Positions 17,442 to 25,664 of a DNA stretch of 64,000 nucleotides are shown here, one piece after another. The stretch is from contig NZ_CP127173.1 of the NCBI RefSeq assembly GCF_030264295.1, positions 2,611,501 to 2,675,500 of the forward strand, given 5' to 3'. The first letter of the stretch is position 1, and every line of letters starts with the position of its first letter. Made by a program: the position numbers and the translations under genes. This DNA comes from Amycolatopsis nalaikhensis. Lineage in GTDB: Bacteria > Actinomycetota > Actinomycetes > Mycobacteriales > Pseudonocardiaceae. The notes below the pieces were generated by a model. That model was not told the origin of the DNA, ran no database searches, and saw only the letters and a program-made list of their open reading frames with translations.

Positions 17442-19244
17442 GTGACCGGACCACGGCTGGTCCTGGCGTCCGCGCCGGGCGGCAGCGCCTTCATGGAAGA
17501 GCTCTTCGAGGTCGTCGCGGACGCCGTGCGGTCGGCGGGCGGCCGGGCCGAGACCCACGTGGGACCGCTGCCCGAGGACGACGACGACACGGTGTTCGTC
17601 GTCGTCCCGCACGAGTACCTGGTGGTGCTGCCGGAGAACCAGCGGCCGCGCCCGGACCAGCTGCGCCGGACGATCGCGTTCTGCGTCGAGCACCCGGGCA
17701 CGCGCACCTTCGACACCAGTGCGAGCTTGCTGCCCCGGTTCGGCGGCGCGGTCGACATCAACGCCGACTCCACCGAAGAGCTGGTGCGCCGCGGCCACGA
17801 CGTCCGCCGCTTCCAGCTCGGCTACACGCCGCTGTGGGACCGGTGGGGTGGTGATCCGGACAGCCCGCGCGCCATCGACGTCACCTACCTCGGCACGGCC
17901 GAACACCGGCGCTCGGCGTTGCTCGCCCGCGCGGCCCGCGACCTGGACGGGCTCGAGGTGCGGCTGCTGACCCCGCCGCACGAGCCGATGGTCAAGCCGC
18001 GGCCGGACTTCCTGATGGGCCGGGCCAAGCACGAGCACCTGGCGCGCAGCCGCGTGCTGCTCAACCTGCACCGCGAGGCGTCGAAGGCGCTGGAGTGGGT
18101 GCGGGTGCTGGAAGCGGCTTGCAACGGCTGCGTCGTCGTCACGGAACCCAGCCGCGATCTCGCGCCGTTCACCGCCGGGCAGCACCTGGTGGTGGCCAGG
18201 GAGACCGTCGTCGGCGCGGCGACCGCGGCGCTGCTGCGCGACGGCGAGCTGGAGCGCTCGATCCGCACCGAGACCTACCGGTTCGTCCGCGAAGAGCTGG
18301 ACATGGGCCCGTCGGCCCGTGCGTTGCTGGAGCTGGCGGCGGATCTCGCCGAACGGCACCCGGCACCGGCGCGCTCGGACCGGCCGGTGCCGACGCGCGC
18401 CGTCGTCGCCGCGACCGAGGGCCCACTGGCCGTCGACACCCCGAGCTGGGACCCGCGGTTCCGCGGCGAGGAGTCCCTCGGCGCCGAACCCGGCCCGGAC
18501 CGGCGGCTCGCGGCGCGGCTCACCGTGGAACGCGCCGAGACCGCGCGACGCACCGACGGCGTGGTCCAGACCCCCGCCGAACTGCCGCTCGCGCCGAGCG
18601 GCGGCCCGCGCGCCGACGACCTCGACGTGCTGATCGTGCGGCGGATCGGCGACCCCGGCGTCGCGGCGCTGGTCGACGACCTCGCTCGCGGGACCACGCT
18701 CCCCGGCCGCGTCCTCGTCTGCCAGGACGGGACCGCCGAGCCGTCCGGGCCGAAGCCGTACGACGTGCTCCAGCACCCGATCCCCCGCGGCGCGGGCCAC
18801 GGGTACAACCGGCTCCTCGCGGAGTCTCGCGCCGACCTGGTCCTGGTGCTCGACGCGGGTATGCGATGCTCGCAGCACCTCGTGGCACGGCTGCTGGCCG
18901 CGGTCCGGGCGGGCGCGGACGTGGCGCACTGCCCGGTCGCGGACGTCCAGCTCGGCTTGGTGGGTGCCCTGCCCCCGGAGGCGCGGCGGCTGGCCAGGCT
19001 GCCGTACCTGGGCAGCGGCTACCTGGTGCGGCGGACCGTGCTCGAGGAGATCGGCGGCTGGCCGGAAGACCCGTGGTCGGAGGGACTGGAACACCACGGC
19101 TTCTGGCTCGAGGTCGCCGACCGGGGCGACCGCACGGAGCTGGTGCAGCAGGTCCTGCTGTCCCGTGTGGTGCCCGACCCGCCCGCCCGGCCGGTCGACC
19201 TGGATCCCCAGCGCGCCTGGGCCGTGACGAACGCGAAACGGTAG
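17442..19244 (+). CDS. Two-domain glycosyltransferase (CgeB-like plus GT2-like)
   Basis: 600 residues from GTG 17442. The N-terminal half (about 1-300) resembles CgeB/YkvP-type GT-B transferases (IDVTYLGTAEHRRSALL, then ARSRVLLNLHREASKALEWVRVLEAACNGC). The C-terminal half (about 395-590) looks like a GT-A family 2 domain: DDLDVLIVRRIGDP, RVLVCQDG, AGHGYNRLLAESRADLVLVLDAGM, then a PYLGSGYLVRR acceptor-loop region. The usual DXD reads DAG, so metal binding may be altered. It probably adds two different sugars, or one half is regulatory. It sits between the coiled-coil and acyltransferase genes with gaps of 2-3 bases. Confidence 0.85.
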   Translation: MTGPRLVLASAPGGSAFMEELFEVVADAVRSAGGRAETHVGPLPEDDDDTVFVVVPHEYLVVLPENQRPRPDQLRRTIAFCVEHPGTRTFDTSASLLPRFGGAVDINADSTEELVRRGHDVRRFQLGYTPLWDRWGGDPDSPRAIDVTYLGTAEHRRSALLARAARDLDGLEVRLLTPPHEPMVKPRPDFLMGRAKHEHLARSRVLLNLHREASKALEWVRVLEAACNGCVVVTEPSRDLAPFTAGQHLVVARETVVGAATAALLRDGELERSIRTETYRFVREELDMGPSARALLELAADLAERHPAPARSDRPVPTRAVVAATEGPLAVDTPSWDPRFRGEESLGAEPGPDRRLAARLTVERAETARRTDGVVQTPAELPLAPSGGPRADDLDVLIVRRIGDPGVAALVDDLARGTTLPGRVLVCQDGTAEPSGPKPYDVLQHPIPRGAGHGYNRLLAESRADLVLVLDAGMRCSQHLVARLLAAVRAGADVAHCPVADVQLGLVGALPPEARRLARLPYLGSGYLVRRTVLEEIGGWPEDPWSEGLEHHGFWLEVADRGDRTELVQQVLLSRVVPDPPARPVDLDPQRAWAVTNAKR

Positions 19245-19247
19245 GAC

Positions 19248-20557
19248 ATGGACAGAACCGAGACCACGGACGTGCTCCCGGCGATCACGCCGGAGCACGC
19301 CCCCGCCCGGCGCCGCACGAGGAACCGGCCACGCCCGCCACCCAGGAAAGCGGGCCGCTGCCGTCGTTCATCCCGGCGCTGACCGGGGTCCGCGCGCTCG
19401 CGGCGCTCTGGGTGCTGGCCTTCCACTTCCGGCCGGAGCTGGTCTCGTCGTTCCCGTTCCTCGGCCGGCTCGCGCCGCTGTTCGACGCCGGGCACCTCGG
19501 CGTCGACCTGTTCTTCGTGCTCAGCGGCTTCATCATGACCTACACGCACCTGCACCGGATGACCGAGCCGTGGACGCCGCGCAAGGCGCTCGGCTTCCTC
19601 TGGCTGCGGCTGAGCCGGATCTGGCCGGTGATGTTCCTGGTGCTGCTCGGCTGGGCGCTCTACCGCGCGTACTCGCTGCAGGCGAACAACGACGCGAGCA
19701 TCCAGCTCGCGGCCAGCCCGGCTCGGTTCCTGGAGCACGTGCTGCTGATCCAAGGCTGGTTCATCGAACCGGACCAGTGGAACCCGGTGGACTGGTCGCT
19801 GAGCGCGGAATGGCTGGCGTACCTGGTGTTCAGCGTCGCGATCGCGGTGCTGGCGAAGATGCTGCGGACCGTGCGCGTCCGCTCGCTCGTCCTGTGCGCG
19901 CTCGTTTCCGTGTTCCCGATCGTCGCGATCGGCGTGACCATGGAGGACGGCAGCGACCTGCTGCTGTTCAACAACGCGCTGGTGCCGGGGATGATCCCGC
20001 TGCGCGTGCTGACGGAGTTCTTCGGCGGCGCGTTCACGGCGTTGATCGTGATGCGGTACGGCCGCGCCGCGCGGCTGCCGTGGTTCCTGCGGCCGACCGT
20101 CGTGTTCGTCGTGATCGTCGCGGTGATCTTCCTGGTGCAGCGCTACGACCCGTTCCCCCGCTACAACATGGGCCTGGACTGGCGGATCAACGGCCACCTG
20201 ATGTGGGGCTCGGCCGAGACCGTCGTCGTCGTCCCGTTGTTCCTGCTGCTGATCGGCTCACTGGCGATCAGCAACCGTGAGCCCATGGCGTGGCTGCTGC
20301 GCACGAAACTGCTGATCTGGGGCGGCAAGATCTCGTTCGCGCTGTACCTGATCCACTGGCTGTGCATCGACGTCATGCGGCACGTCATCCAGACCAAGCT
20401 GCACCTCACCGACATGCCGACGAGCTGGGAGTACCGGCTGATCGTGCTCGGCTTCCTCGCGCTGACGGTCGTGATCGCGCACATCCTGCACCGGTTCTTC
20501 GAGGAGCCGACGCGGCGCGCGATGCGGCGGATGCTGCCGGAGTCGATGCGGGCCTGA
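19248..20557 (+). pseudogene. Acyltransferase-3 family membrane O-acyltransferase, frameshifted near the start
   Basis: Multi-pass acyltransferase (AT3/NolL/OafA type). The motif ALTGVRALAALWVLAFHF carries the family's conserved His, then GVDLFFVLSGFIMTY, RLSRIWPVMF, LSAEWLAYLVF and a C-terminal SFALYLIHWLCIDVM. About ten membrane helices are expected. The ATG at 19248 starts MDRTETTDVLPAITPEHAP in a different frame from the body. One missing base in the C-run around 19300-19307 would join them as ...APRPAPHEEPATPATQES. No usable start exists in the body frame, so an indel in the sequence is likely. It supplies acyl groups across the membrane, presumably to the AlgX-like protein. Confidence 0.85.
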
Positions 20558-20561
20558 GCGG

Positions 20562-22181
20562 TCAGCCGGCGGACGGTTCGGCGAGCCGGACCGTCCACGC
20601 CCGCGTCAGCTCTTCGGTCCGGTCCGCGAGGTAGGCCGGGTCGCAGCGGCCCGCCTGCCGGATGACCTGGAACCGCGCCTCCGCCGTGGCGACGTCGAGG
20701 ACCGCGGATTCGTCGAGGCCGAGGCGTCCACAAAGGTCCCGCACGATGTCGCCGACGGTGGGTCCGGGCACCCGGCCGCCGCGGGCGAGTTCGTCGGCAG
20801 TGATCAGGATCCCGCGGGCGAGGACGTCGTCGGCCGTGCAGCCGTCGACCGACCATTCGAGGTCGATGGGGACGAGCCCCGACGGCGTCACGAGCAGGTT
20901 CTGCGGCGTCAGGTCCCACAGCCGCGGGCCGAGGTCTTCGGCCCGCGCGACGACGAGGTCACGCCAGCGGCCGAGCAGCTCCGTGAGCCGTTCCGGGTGC
21001 CGCTGGGCGAGGTCCAGCACGGTCGGCGCGTCGACCACGTCGTCCACTGTGGACACGACGCGGACGCCGTGCGCCGCGCCGGGGTGCGCGGCCAGCGGGG
21101 TCCGGCGGACGCGCAGGCCGTGGTCACCCCGCTCGACGACCGACTGCGTGCAGAAGTCGGCGGCGCGGTCCGTGCTGAAGAACGACGCGAGCACGGTGTC
21201 CGGCCACAGCCTCGGCTCGCCGTCTTTCGCCGCCAGGACGAGGAAAGAGTTGCTGTGCTGCGCGGCCAGTCCGGCGTCGACCAGCTCGGCCCACACGCGC
21301 TCCTCGTCGGCGACGCGGTCCGCGTCGCCCGCCCAGTCCGGGCTGGGGAACGCGGGCAGCTGGGTCGCCAGGCGCGGGCTCGCCGCGATCAGCTCGTCGG
21401 AGAGCAGCGCGCGGGTCAGCTTGTAGTCCGGGAAAGCGCCGAGCACGGTCGTGCCGCCGAACCCGGCGCGGTCCACGAGACCGAGGAGCCGCTTGCGGGA
21501 GAACGTCCGGGCGACGCCGCCGTCGGGGTAGCCGGTGACGCCGTCCCACGCGCGCCCGGTGTGGTCTTCCGCAGCACCGCACAGGTATTTGACGCCGAGC
21601 TGGTTTTCGATCGCCAGCACCAGCTGGCCACCGGGCCGGAGCCGGGCGTGCGCGGCACGCAGGAAGCTGGTGTAGACCTCGTCGTCGTCGGAGCCTGAGC
21701 CGACGTACTCCAGCACCCCGATGACGACCACGACGTCGTAGGCCGGGACCTCCGGCACGTCCTCGATGCCGCCGACGAACACCTCGACGTCGCCGAGGTC
21801 GCGGGTCCGGGCCCGCGCGCCCCGCGCCCGGCTCGCCACGGGCTCGACCGCGTCGACATAGCGACAGCGTTCGGCCAGGTGGCTGGTGATCGCGCCGGTG
21901 CCGCAGCCGATCTCGAGCACCGCGGCGTCCGGCGGCAGGGCCAGAGTGCGCAGCACGTTCGCGCGGCCGTGGTCCAGGTGGTAGCGCTCCGGCCAGGTCC
22001 GCGCGGCCAGGGTCAGCTCGTCGCTGAGCGACCCGCGGTCCTGCGCGTTCTCCAGCAGCGCGGTGACCAGGTCCTCGGCGCCGTCGGCGTAGTCCGAGAC
22101 GCCGGTGGACAGCACCGTGCAGCCGTACTCGTCCGGGTTCGCCCGGGACCGCAGCGGTGTCGGCACCTGGAGTCCGGTCAC
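20562..22181 (-). CDS. SAM-dependent methyltransferase with C-terminal kinase-like region
   Basis: 539 residues. The class I methyltransferase domain lies at about 60-250 with the SAM-binding loop VLEIGCGTGAIT, VDAVEP, the acidic VIGVLEYV strand and a LRPGGQLVLAIENQLG segment. The C-terminal 200 residues include LWDLTPQNLL (Asp423, Asn428) followed by VPIDLEW (Asp440). This spacing recalls the catalytic loop and metal-binding Asp of aminoglycoside-phosphotransferase-type kinases. Such methyltransferase/kinase-like fusions occur in polysaccharide clusters. It converges on the acyltransferase gene with a four-base gap and overlaps the upstream membrane-protein gene by ATGA. Kinase activity is inference. 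Confidence 0.83.
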   Translation of the reverse strand: MTGLQVPTPLRSRANPDEYGCTVLSTGVSDYADGAEDLVTALLENAQDRGSLSDELTLAARTWPERYHLDHGRANVLRTLALPPDAAVLEIGCGTGAITSHLAERCRYVDAVEPVASRARGARARTRDLGDVEVFVGGIEDVPEVPAYDVVVVIGVLEYVGSGSDDDEVYTSFLRAAHARLRPGGQLVLAIENQLGVKYLCGAAEDHTGRAWDGVTGYPDGGVARTFSRKRLLGLVDRAGFGGTTVLGAFPDYKLTRALLSDELIAASPRLATQLPAFPSPDWAGDADRVADEERVWAELVDAGLAAQHSNSFLVLAAKDGEPRLWPDTVLASFFSTDRAADFCTQSVVERGDHGLRVRRTPLAAHPGAAHGVRVVSTVDDVVDAPTVLDLAQRHPERLTELLGRWRDLVVARAEDLGPRLWDLTPQNLLVTPSGLVPIDLEWSVDGCTADDVLARGILITADELARGGRVPGPTVGDIVRDLCGRLGLDESAVLDVATAEARFQVIRQAGRCDPAYLADRTEELTRAWTVRLAEPSAG

Positions 22182-23425
22182 GAGTTCGGAACGTTCTCCA
22201 GCATCGCCTTCATGACGCCCTCGAACTCCTTGGTCACGGCCGTGTCGGTGGCCGGCGCCTGGTTGACGTCGACCCGCAGCACCGCCGCACCCGAGACGTA
22301 CACCGCGCGGTAGGTGGTGTGGTCGGAGAGGACGGCCTTGTAGACGGTGACCGAGTTCGGCAGCCCGGCGTGGTCGGCGACCGGCTGGAGGCCCGTGTCG
22401 GCGGCCGGCTTCAGCGACTGCGCCAGCTTGGTCGCGTCCGCGACGCTCTTGGTGTTCACCAGCAGCACCGAGTAGTCGAACGGGGTGTTGCTGGACGCCT
22501 GGCAGGTGACGTACGCGGAACCCGCGGCCTTGATCGAGGCGGCCTCGGCGGCGTTCAGGAACTCCTTCGACACGGCGTCGTCGACGCTCATCGTGCCGTT
22601 CTTCTCGCTGGCCTTGCCCGGCATCGGCGGCACGCGGGTCGGCGCGACGCTCGGCGGCGGCGGGGTGGTGCTCGGCGCGGCCGACGTCGGGTTGTTCCCC
22701 GTCGTCTGCTGGGCGACCTGGCCCGAGTCACCGCGCAGGCCGAACCACCAGATGGCGAAGCCGGCGAGCAGCACGACCAGCACCGCCGCGACGATGCTGA
22801 TCACCTTCTTCTTGCCGGAGCCGCTCTTGGTCTCGAAGTAGGACTCCGGACCCTGGCGCATCCAGCTCAGGTCGTTGGGGTCGTGCGGCGCGCCGGCGTC
22901 CTCGGCCCCCCACGGCGGGACGGCGGCGCCGGGCGGCACCTGGTTCCAGCCCGGCTGCGCGGGCGGCGCCTGCTGCGAGTAGCCCTGGTAGTTCGGCTGG
23001 TACTCGCCGGTGTTGCGGACGACCTGGGTGCGCTCGGGGTTGTCGTCGGCGCCCGGCTGCTGCGGCGGCGGCGCGAACCCGCCCGGGGGCGAGAACGGCT
23101 GCTGCTGCTGAGCGGGCGGGACGTACGCGGTCGCGTTGGGGTCACCGGGGCGGGCCTGCTGCTGCGCCTGCCACGAAACGGCCTGCGTGCGCTCGGCGTC
23201 GCCGCCCTGGTTCGGCTGCGTCTGCGGGATCCCGCCCGGCGGGCTCACCGGGGCGATCACCTGGGTCGCGTCGGCGTTCGGCGACGGCGCCTGCGGCGGC
23301 TGCTGGTCCTGCACCCCCACCGCGGACGAAAGCACCTGGTCACGTCGGGTGCGGTACTCGTCCGCCGACAGCTGCCCGGCCGCGAGCTCCTCGTCCAGCC
23401 GACGCAGCTCCTCCTGCCACGACAC
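22178..23425 (-). CDS. Single-pass membrane protein with short N-terminal helical motif, paralogue A
   Basis: 415 residues from GTG 23425, chosen because the paralogue at 23561-24706 starts with the same SWQE(D/E)LRRLD motif. Order: an SHOCT-like helical hairpin (residues 1-40), a long Pro/Gln-rich cytoplasmic linker, one membrane helix (VISIVAAVLVVLLAGFAIWWFGL), a Pro/Thr spacer and an extracellular domain of about 160 residues. That domain begins PGKASEKNGTMSVDDAV and contains one Cys in VTCQASS. It is coupled by ATGA to the methyltransferase gene. The function is unknown. The topology suggests a surface sensor or cell-envelope protein. Confidence 0.8.
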   Translation of the reverse strand: MSWQEELRRLDEELAAGQLSADEYRTRRDQVLSSAVGVQDQQPPQAPSPNADATQVIAPVSPPGGIPQTQPNQGGDAERTQAVSWQAQQQARPGDPNATAYVPPAQQQQPFSPPGGFAPPPQQPGADDNPERTQVVRNTGEYQPNYQGYSQQAPPAQPGWNQVPPGAAVPPWGAEDAGAPHDPNDLSWMRQGPESYFETKSGSGKKKVISIVAAVLVVLLAGFAIWWFGLRGDSGQVAQQTTGNNPTSAAPSTTPPPPSVAPTRVPPMPGKASEKNGTMSVDDAVSKEFLNAAEAASIKAAGSAYVTCQASSNTPFDYSVLLVNTKSVADATKLAQSLKPAADTGLQPVADHAGLPNSVTVYKAVLSDHTTYRAVYVSGAAVLRVDVNQAPATDTAVTKEFEGVMKAMLENVPNS

Positions 23426-23498
23426 CAGGAGCCCCCTTATTCCAGTCTGGTCGATCGGCCAGCGGCCGGCCGACACGGCCTCGCCTGTTCAAATGACA

Positions 23499-23511
23499 TG
23501 CACATTGTGCA
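23499..23511. promoter_or_regulatory. TGCACA-T-TGTGCA palindrome
   Basis: A 13-base perfect palindrome with a single central base, 74 bases upstream of the start at 23425 and just downstream of the neighbouring paralogue's stop. It could be an operator for the 22178-23425 gene or part of a weak terminator. Confidence 0.35.
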
Positions 23512-23560
23512 CTTCTGGGTGCTCCGGCCGACCCTCGGGTCGGCTTGTCACCCGAGCTCC

Positions 23561-24706
23561 TCAGCCCGGCGGCAGGACGGCCGTCACGCTGTCCCGGATC
23601 GCCTCGAGCCGGACCCGCAACGCGGCCGAATCGCTGGTACCCGCCTGGGACACGCCGATGCCGACGACCACCGCCCCGGAGGAGTACCAGAGGATGCCGA
23701 CCCAGCCGTCGGTGCCGCGCTGGGTGTACATCAGATCGTTCTCGGTGGGCCCGAGCCGGGTCGCGGCCAGCTGCGCCCCGGAGAGGTTCTGCCGCAGCGC
23801 GGCCGCCAGGTGCTTGGCGTCGAAGACCGACAACGTCGGGATCACCATCATCAGGTTGCCGTCGCGGGGCTTCGCCGGGTCGGCCGACGCGCGGAAGATG
23901 ATCTCCTTGGCGTTGCCCGCGCGGATCTGCGCCGCGTCGGCCTCGGTGATCACCTTGGCTTCGAGCGCCTTGTCGATCGACATCGTCGAGTTGGCGGTGT
24001 TCGGCTTGCCGGGCAACGCCGGCAGGCGCTGCTCGAGCGAGAGCGACGGGTCGGTGACGCCGTTCGACGGCAGCGACGTCGTCGGGACCGGCGGCAACGC
24101 GGCGTCGGACGGCTCGTCGGTCCGCGTGCCCAGCCAGTACGTGCCGCCGACGATCAGGATGAGCACCAGCACGACGCCGAGCGTCACGAACAGCCAGGTC
24201 GGGCGGCCCTGCCCGGGTTCTGCCCCGCCGCGGTGCTTGCCCCCGAGGTCCGGTTCCGGCGGCGGCGCGGATTCCGGGGCCACCGGCGGGAAGCGGCTCG
24301 GCGTGGTCGAGTGCAGGTTGGTGCCTTCGACCCGCAGGTAGCGCGTCGGGACGATGTCGGCCGGGCTCGGCGCGGTCGTCATGTGGTCGGGGATGGCGGG
24401 GATCCCGCTCGGCGCGGGCACCGAACCGGCCGGCCGGGTGCGCATCCACGGCCGCTCCTCCGGCGTCGGCTGCTTCGGCATCGGCCGCGGGGTCGGCGTC
24501 GGATCGACGGGCGGGGTGAAGGCGGGGTTGGCGCTCTGCCACGAGCGGTTGCCCGGACGGCGCAGCGGCGAAGGGACCGGCGAGGGCACGGTGGCCCCGG
24601 ACGCGGCGGCAAGGAGCTCGTCGCGCTGCTTCCGGTGCGCGGCCGGCTCGATCCGCCCGGCTGCCAGGTCCGCGTCGAGTCGGCGCAGATCTTCCTGCCA
24701 GCTCAT
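23561..24706 (-). CDS. Single-pass membrane protein, paralogue B
   Basis: 381 residues from ATG 24706, preceded by GGGGG. Same architecture as the downstream neighbour: SWQEDLRRLDADLAAGRIEPAAHRKQ helical hairpin (SHOCT-like, given here in part), Pro-rich linker, one membrane helix (WLFVTLGVVLVLILIVGG) and an extracellular domain. That domain starts PGKPNTANSTMSIDKAL, clearly homologous to PGKASEKNGTMSVDDAV in paralogue A. The two arose by tandem duplication and have since diverged. The extracellular part ends RDSVTAVLPPG. No enzyme motif is visible. Confidence 0.8.
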   Translation of the reverse strand: MSWQEDLRRLDADLAAGRIEPAAHRKQRDELLAAASGATVPSPVPSPLRRPGNRSWQSANPAFTPPVDPTPTPRPMPKQPTPEERPWMRTRPAGSVPAPSGIPAIPDHMTTAPSPADIVPTRYLRVEGTNLHSTTPSRFPPVAPESAPPPEPDLGGKHRGGAEPGQGRPTWLFVTLGVVLVLILIVGGTYWLGTRTDEPSDAALPPVPTTSLPSNGVTDPSLSLEQRLPALPGKPNTANSTMSIDKALEAKVITEADAAQIRAGNAKEIIFRASADPAKPRDGNLMMVIPTLSVFDAKHLAAALRQNLSGAQLAATRLGPTENDLMYTQRGTDGWVGILWYSSGAVVVGIGVSQAGTSDSAALRVRLEAIRDSVTAVLPPG

Positions 24707-24922
24707 TCTTGGACCCCCATCCACCGTTCGGGGCATCAGTCTGGCACGGAGGGCCGACCTGTGAGATGACGATTTGTGCTTGGTCCGCAACGTAGCGGAA
24801 GATCCGGCCTTTGTGGAGAGTCCCGGCGGTTACCCCGAAGGTGTGACATCCGCCGTGTCGATGAACGCCATCCCACTCCCGGACGCCTTCTGAGCAGAGC
24901 ATCGGCCGGGAGAGGAGGCGCC

Positions 24923-25018
24923 GTGATCTGGATCTGCCTGGTCAGCGTCCTCGCCGTGGTGTTCCTGGTGCGCGCGGTCCGCGTGGTGCGCCGGGTCAGG
25001 CGGGGCGACGCGGCGTGA
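24923..25018 (+). CDS. Very small membrane peptide
   Basis: A 31-residue open frame from GTG 24923, preceded by GAGAGGAGG at an ideal distance. It encodes one hydrophobic helix (IWICLVSVLAVVFLV) followed by a strongly basic tail (RAVRVVRRVRRG). The good ribosome binding site and clean membrane-plus-basic pattern favour a real gene. It overlaps the 3' end of the convergent response regulator gene by 23 bases. The function is unknown. Confidence 0.5.
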   Translation: MIWICLVSVLAVVFLVRAVRVVRRVRRGDAA

Positions 25019-25664
25019 CCAACCCGGATTCGTAGGCCAGCACCACCAGCTGCGCCCGGTCGCGGGCGCCGATCTTCGTCATGATCCGGCTGACGTGGGT
25101 GCGTGCCGTCGCGGTCGAGATCACCAGGTGCGCGGCGATCTCGTCGTTCGACATCCCACCCGCGACCAGCGCCAGCACCTCGCGCTCGCGGTCGGTGATC
25201 TCGCGGACGGCGGCGGTGTCGATGCGCCGGTTCTCCGGGCGGCCGACGAACTCCTGGATCAGCCTGCGGGTGACGGTCGGCGCCAGCAGCGCCTCCCCGC
25301 TCGCGACGACCCGCAGCGCGCGCAGCAGCTCAACCGGCTCGGTGTCCTTGAGCAGGAACCCGCTGGCGCCGGAACGCAGGGCTTCGTAGACGTACTCGTC
25401 GACGTCGAAAGTGGTCAAGACCAGTACCTTCGTGCCCGCGAGGTCGGGGTTCGCGGTGATCCGGCGGGTCGCTTCGAGGCCGTCGACGCCGGGCATCCGG
25501 ACGTCCATCACGACGATGTCCGGCTGGTGCTCGACGGCCAGCGCGACGGCCTCCTCGCCGTTGCCCGCCTCGCCGCACACCTCGAAGCCGTCCTCGGTCT
25601 CCAGCAGCACGCGGAACCCGGCGCGGACCAGGACCTGGTCGTCGGCCAGCAGGACGCGGATCAT
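24996..25664 (-). CDS. NarL/LuxR-family response regulator
   Basis: 222 residues. The receiver domain has LLADDQ, the phospho-acceptor in VVMDVRMPG and the conserved Lys in LLKDTEP. A C-terminal LuxR-type helix-turn-helix begins ITDREREVLALVAGGMSNDEIAAHL. It would bind DNA as a phosphorylated dimer. The start ATG at 25664 overlaps the kinase stop by ATGA, so the two proteins are made together. Its target genes are not obvious from the neighbours. Confidence 0.95.
   Translation of the reverse strand: MIRVLLADDQVLVRAGFRVLLETEDGFEVCGEAGNGEEAVALAVEHQPDIVVMDVRMPGVDGLEATRRITANPDLAGTKVLVLTTFDVDEYVYEALRSGASGFLLKDTEPVELLRALRVVASGEALLAPTVTRRLIQEFVGRPENRRIDTAAVREITDREREVLALVAGGMSNDEIAAHLVISTATARTHVSRIMTKIGARDRAQLVVLAYESGLVTPRRPA

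Noticed and set aside
21042..21059. GTCCACTGTGGAC palindrome
   Set aside because: It lies inside the methyltransferase coding sequence with normal codons; similar ValAspThr/SerThrVal codon runs produce it elsewhere, for example near 38280.
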